Shown piece after piece: positions 13,122-13,419 of a stretch of DNA of 13,419 nt (positions are counted from its first letter, which is position 1; each line of letters opens with the position of its first letter). Under the pieces are notes generated by a model, which saw only the letters and a program-made list of their open reading frames with translations, ran no database searches and was not told the origin of the DNA. A program made the position numbers and the translations under genes. Origin of the DNA: Anaerolineaceae bacterium. Its GTDB lineage: Bacteria; Chloroflexota; Anaerolineae; JAAYZQ01. The stretch lies in the NCBI GenBank assembly GCA_012514775.1, contig JAAYZQ010000047.1, positions 1-13,419 on the forward strand. Direction: 5' to 3'.

Positions 13122-13419
13122 ATGCCTTTGAACCGGTTGTTCGACGCGGTCGAGAGGGTGCGGGACACGGCGCAGTGGCGCGCGGCCTTTGGCGAGCCGC
13201 AGGTGTTCGAGGACAGGACCGTGATCCCTGTCGCTCAGGTTGGCTATGGCTTTGGCCTTGGGTTCGGCCATCCCGCCGAGATCCCTGAGGATGAGGCGGT
13301 CCTCGCCGCCGAGGGCCAGGGCGGCGTGGGTGGAGGGGCGATGTCGCGCCCCCTGGGCGCCATCGTCGTCAGTGACGATGACGTGTATTTTGAGGAAGCG
13401 GTAGACGCCAACAAGATAG
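13122..13419 (+). CDS. GerW/YtfJ family protein (partial, 3' end outside window)
   Basis: The first 99 residues are visible. They contain the family hallmarks: GEPQVFEDRTVIPVAQVGYG (24-43), a glycine-rich segment (42-49 and 66-72), and RPLGAIVVSDDDVYF (76-90), which matches the 'P-x-x-x-I-V' block of GerW. In Bacillus, GerW (YtfJ) is a spore protein needed for germination, but relatives occur widely in non-spore-formers, where the role is unknown. Ribosome site GGAAGGAG lies 7 bases before the ATG. It is the second gene after the promoter at 12643-12671. Confidence 0.82.
   Translation, partial: MPLNRLFDAVERVRDTAQWRAAFGEPQVFEDRTVIPVAQVGYGFGLGFGHPAEIPEDEAVLAAEGQGGVGGGAMSRPLGAIVVSDDDVYFEEAVDANKI

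Overview
This GC-rich window looks like chromosomal DNA from a bacterium of the Chloroflexota (Anaerolineae-like). That placement is inference: it rests on high GC, a clpC-radA-yacL core, a four-domain S1 protein, tandem GerW-type genes and many family-unknown membrane proteins. There is no rRNA or other marker to prove it. Coding density is high and no gene-free gap exceeds about 260 bases. No mobile element, tRNA or CRISPR array was seen. Most leaders carry a readable housekeeping-type promoter, often a -35 and a -10 exactly 17 bases apart.

Left part (1-5449, all minus strand): transcription runs clpC, radA, a YacL-type PIN/TRAM membrane protein, then a cytidylate-kinase-like gene cut by the window edge. 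This is the familiar clpC-radA-disA-yacL-ispD order of Gram-positive bacteria, but disA is absent between radA and yacL. In its place is a short gap with a strong promoter overlapping the radA stop codon and a hairpin at the predicted transcript start. Between clpC and radA lies a 17-bp stem closed by a GCGA tetraloop.

Middle (5450-9695): a four-S1-domain RNA-binding protein with a repeat-encoded acidic tail, a soluble receiver-histidine kinase and a small two-cluster ferredoxin are on the minus strand. The ferredoxin is divergent from a metallo-beta-lactamase-fold hydrolase. The ferredoxin promoter carries a perfect 19-base palindrome, TATACCCCTCCGGGGTATA, at its expected transcript start. 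It resembles operators of CsoR-family repressors and is the most testable regulatory signal here.

Right part (9782-12531, minus strand): from a perfect consensus promoter runs a four-gene unit: a one-helix membrane protein of unknown function, two tandem homologous four-helix proteins with one invariant membrane histidine (possible haem ligand, reminiscent of haem-copper oxidase subunit I fragments), and an acyl-CoA dehydrogenase whose catalytic glutamate appears to sit at the isovaleryl/long-chain position. This is the best candidate for an undescribed system: a small membrane redox module linked to acyl-CoA oxidation.

Far right (12643-13419, plus strand): a divergent promoter drives a short protein that reads as a reduced, membrane-anchored relative of GerW/YtfJ, followed by a GerW/YtfJ-family gene cut by the window end.
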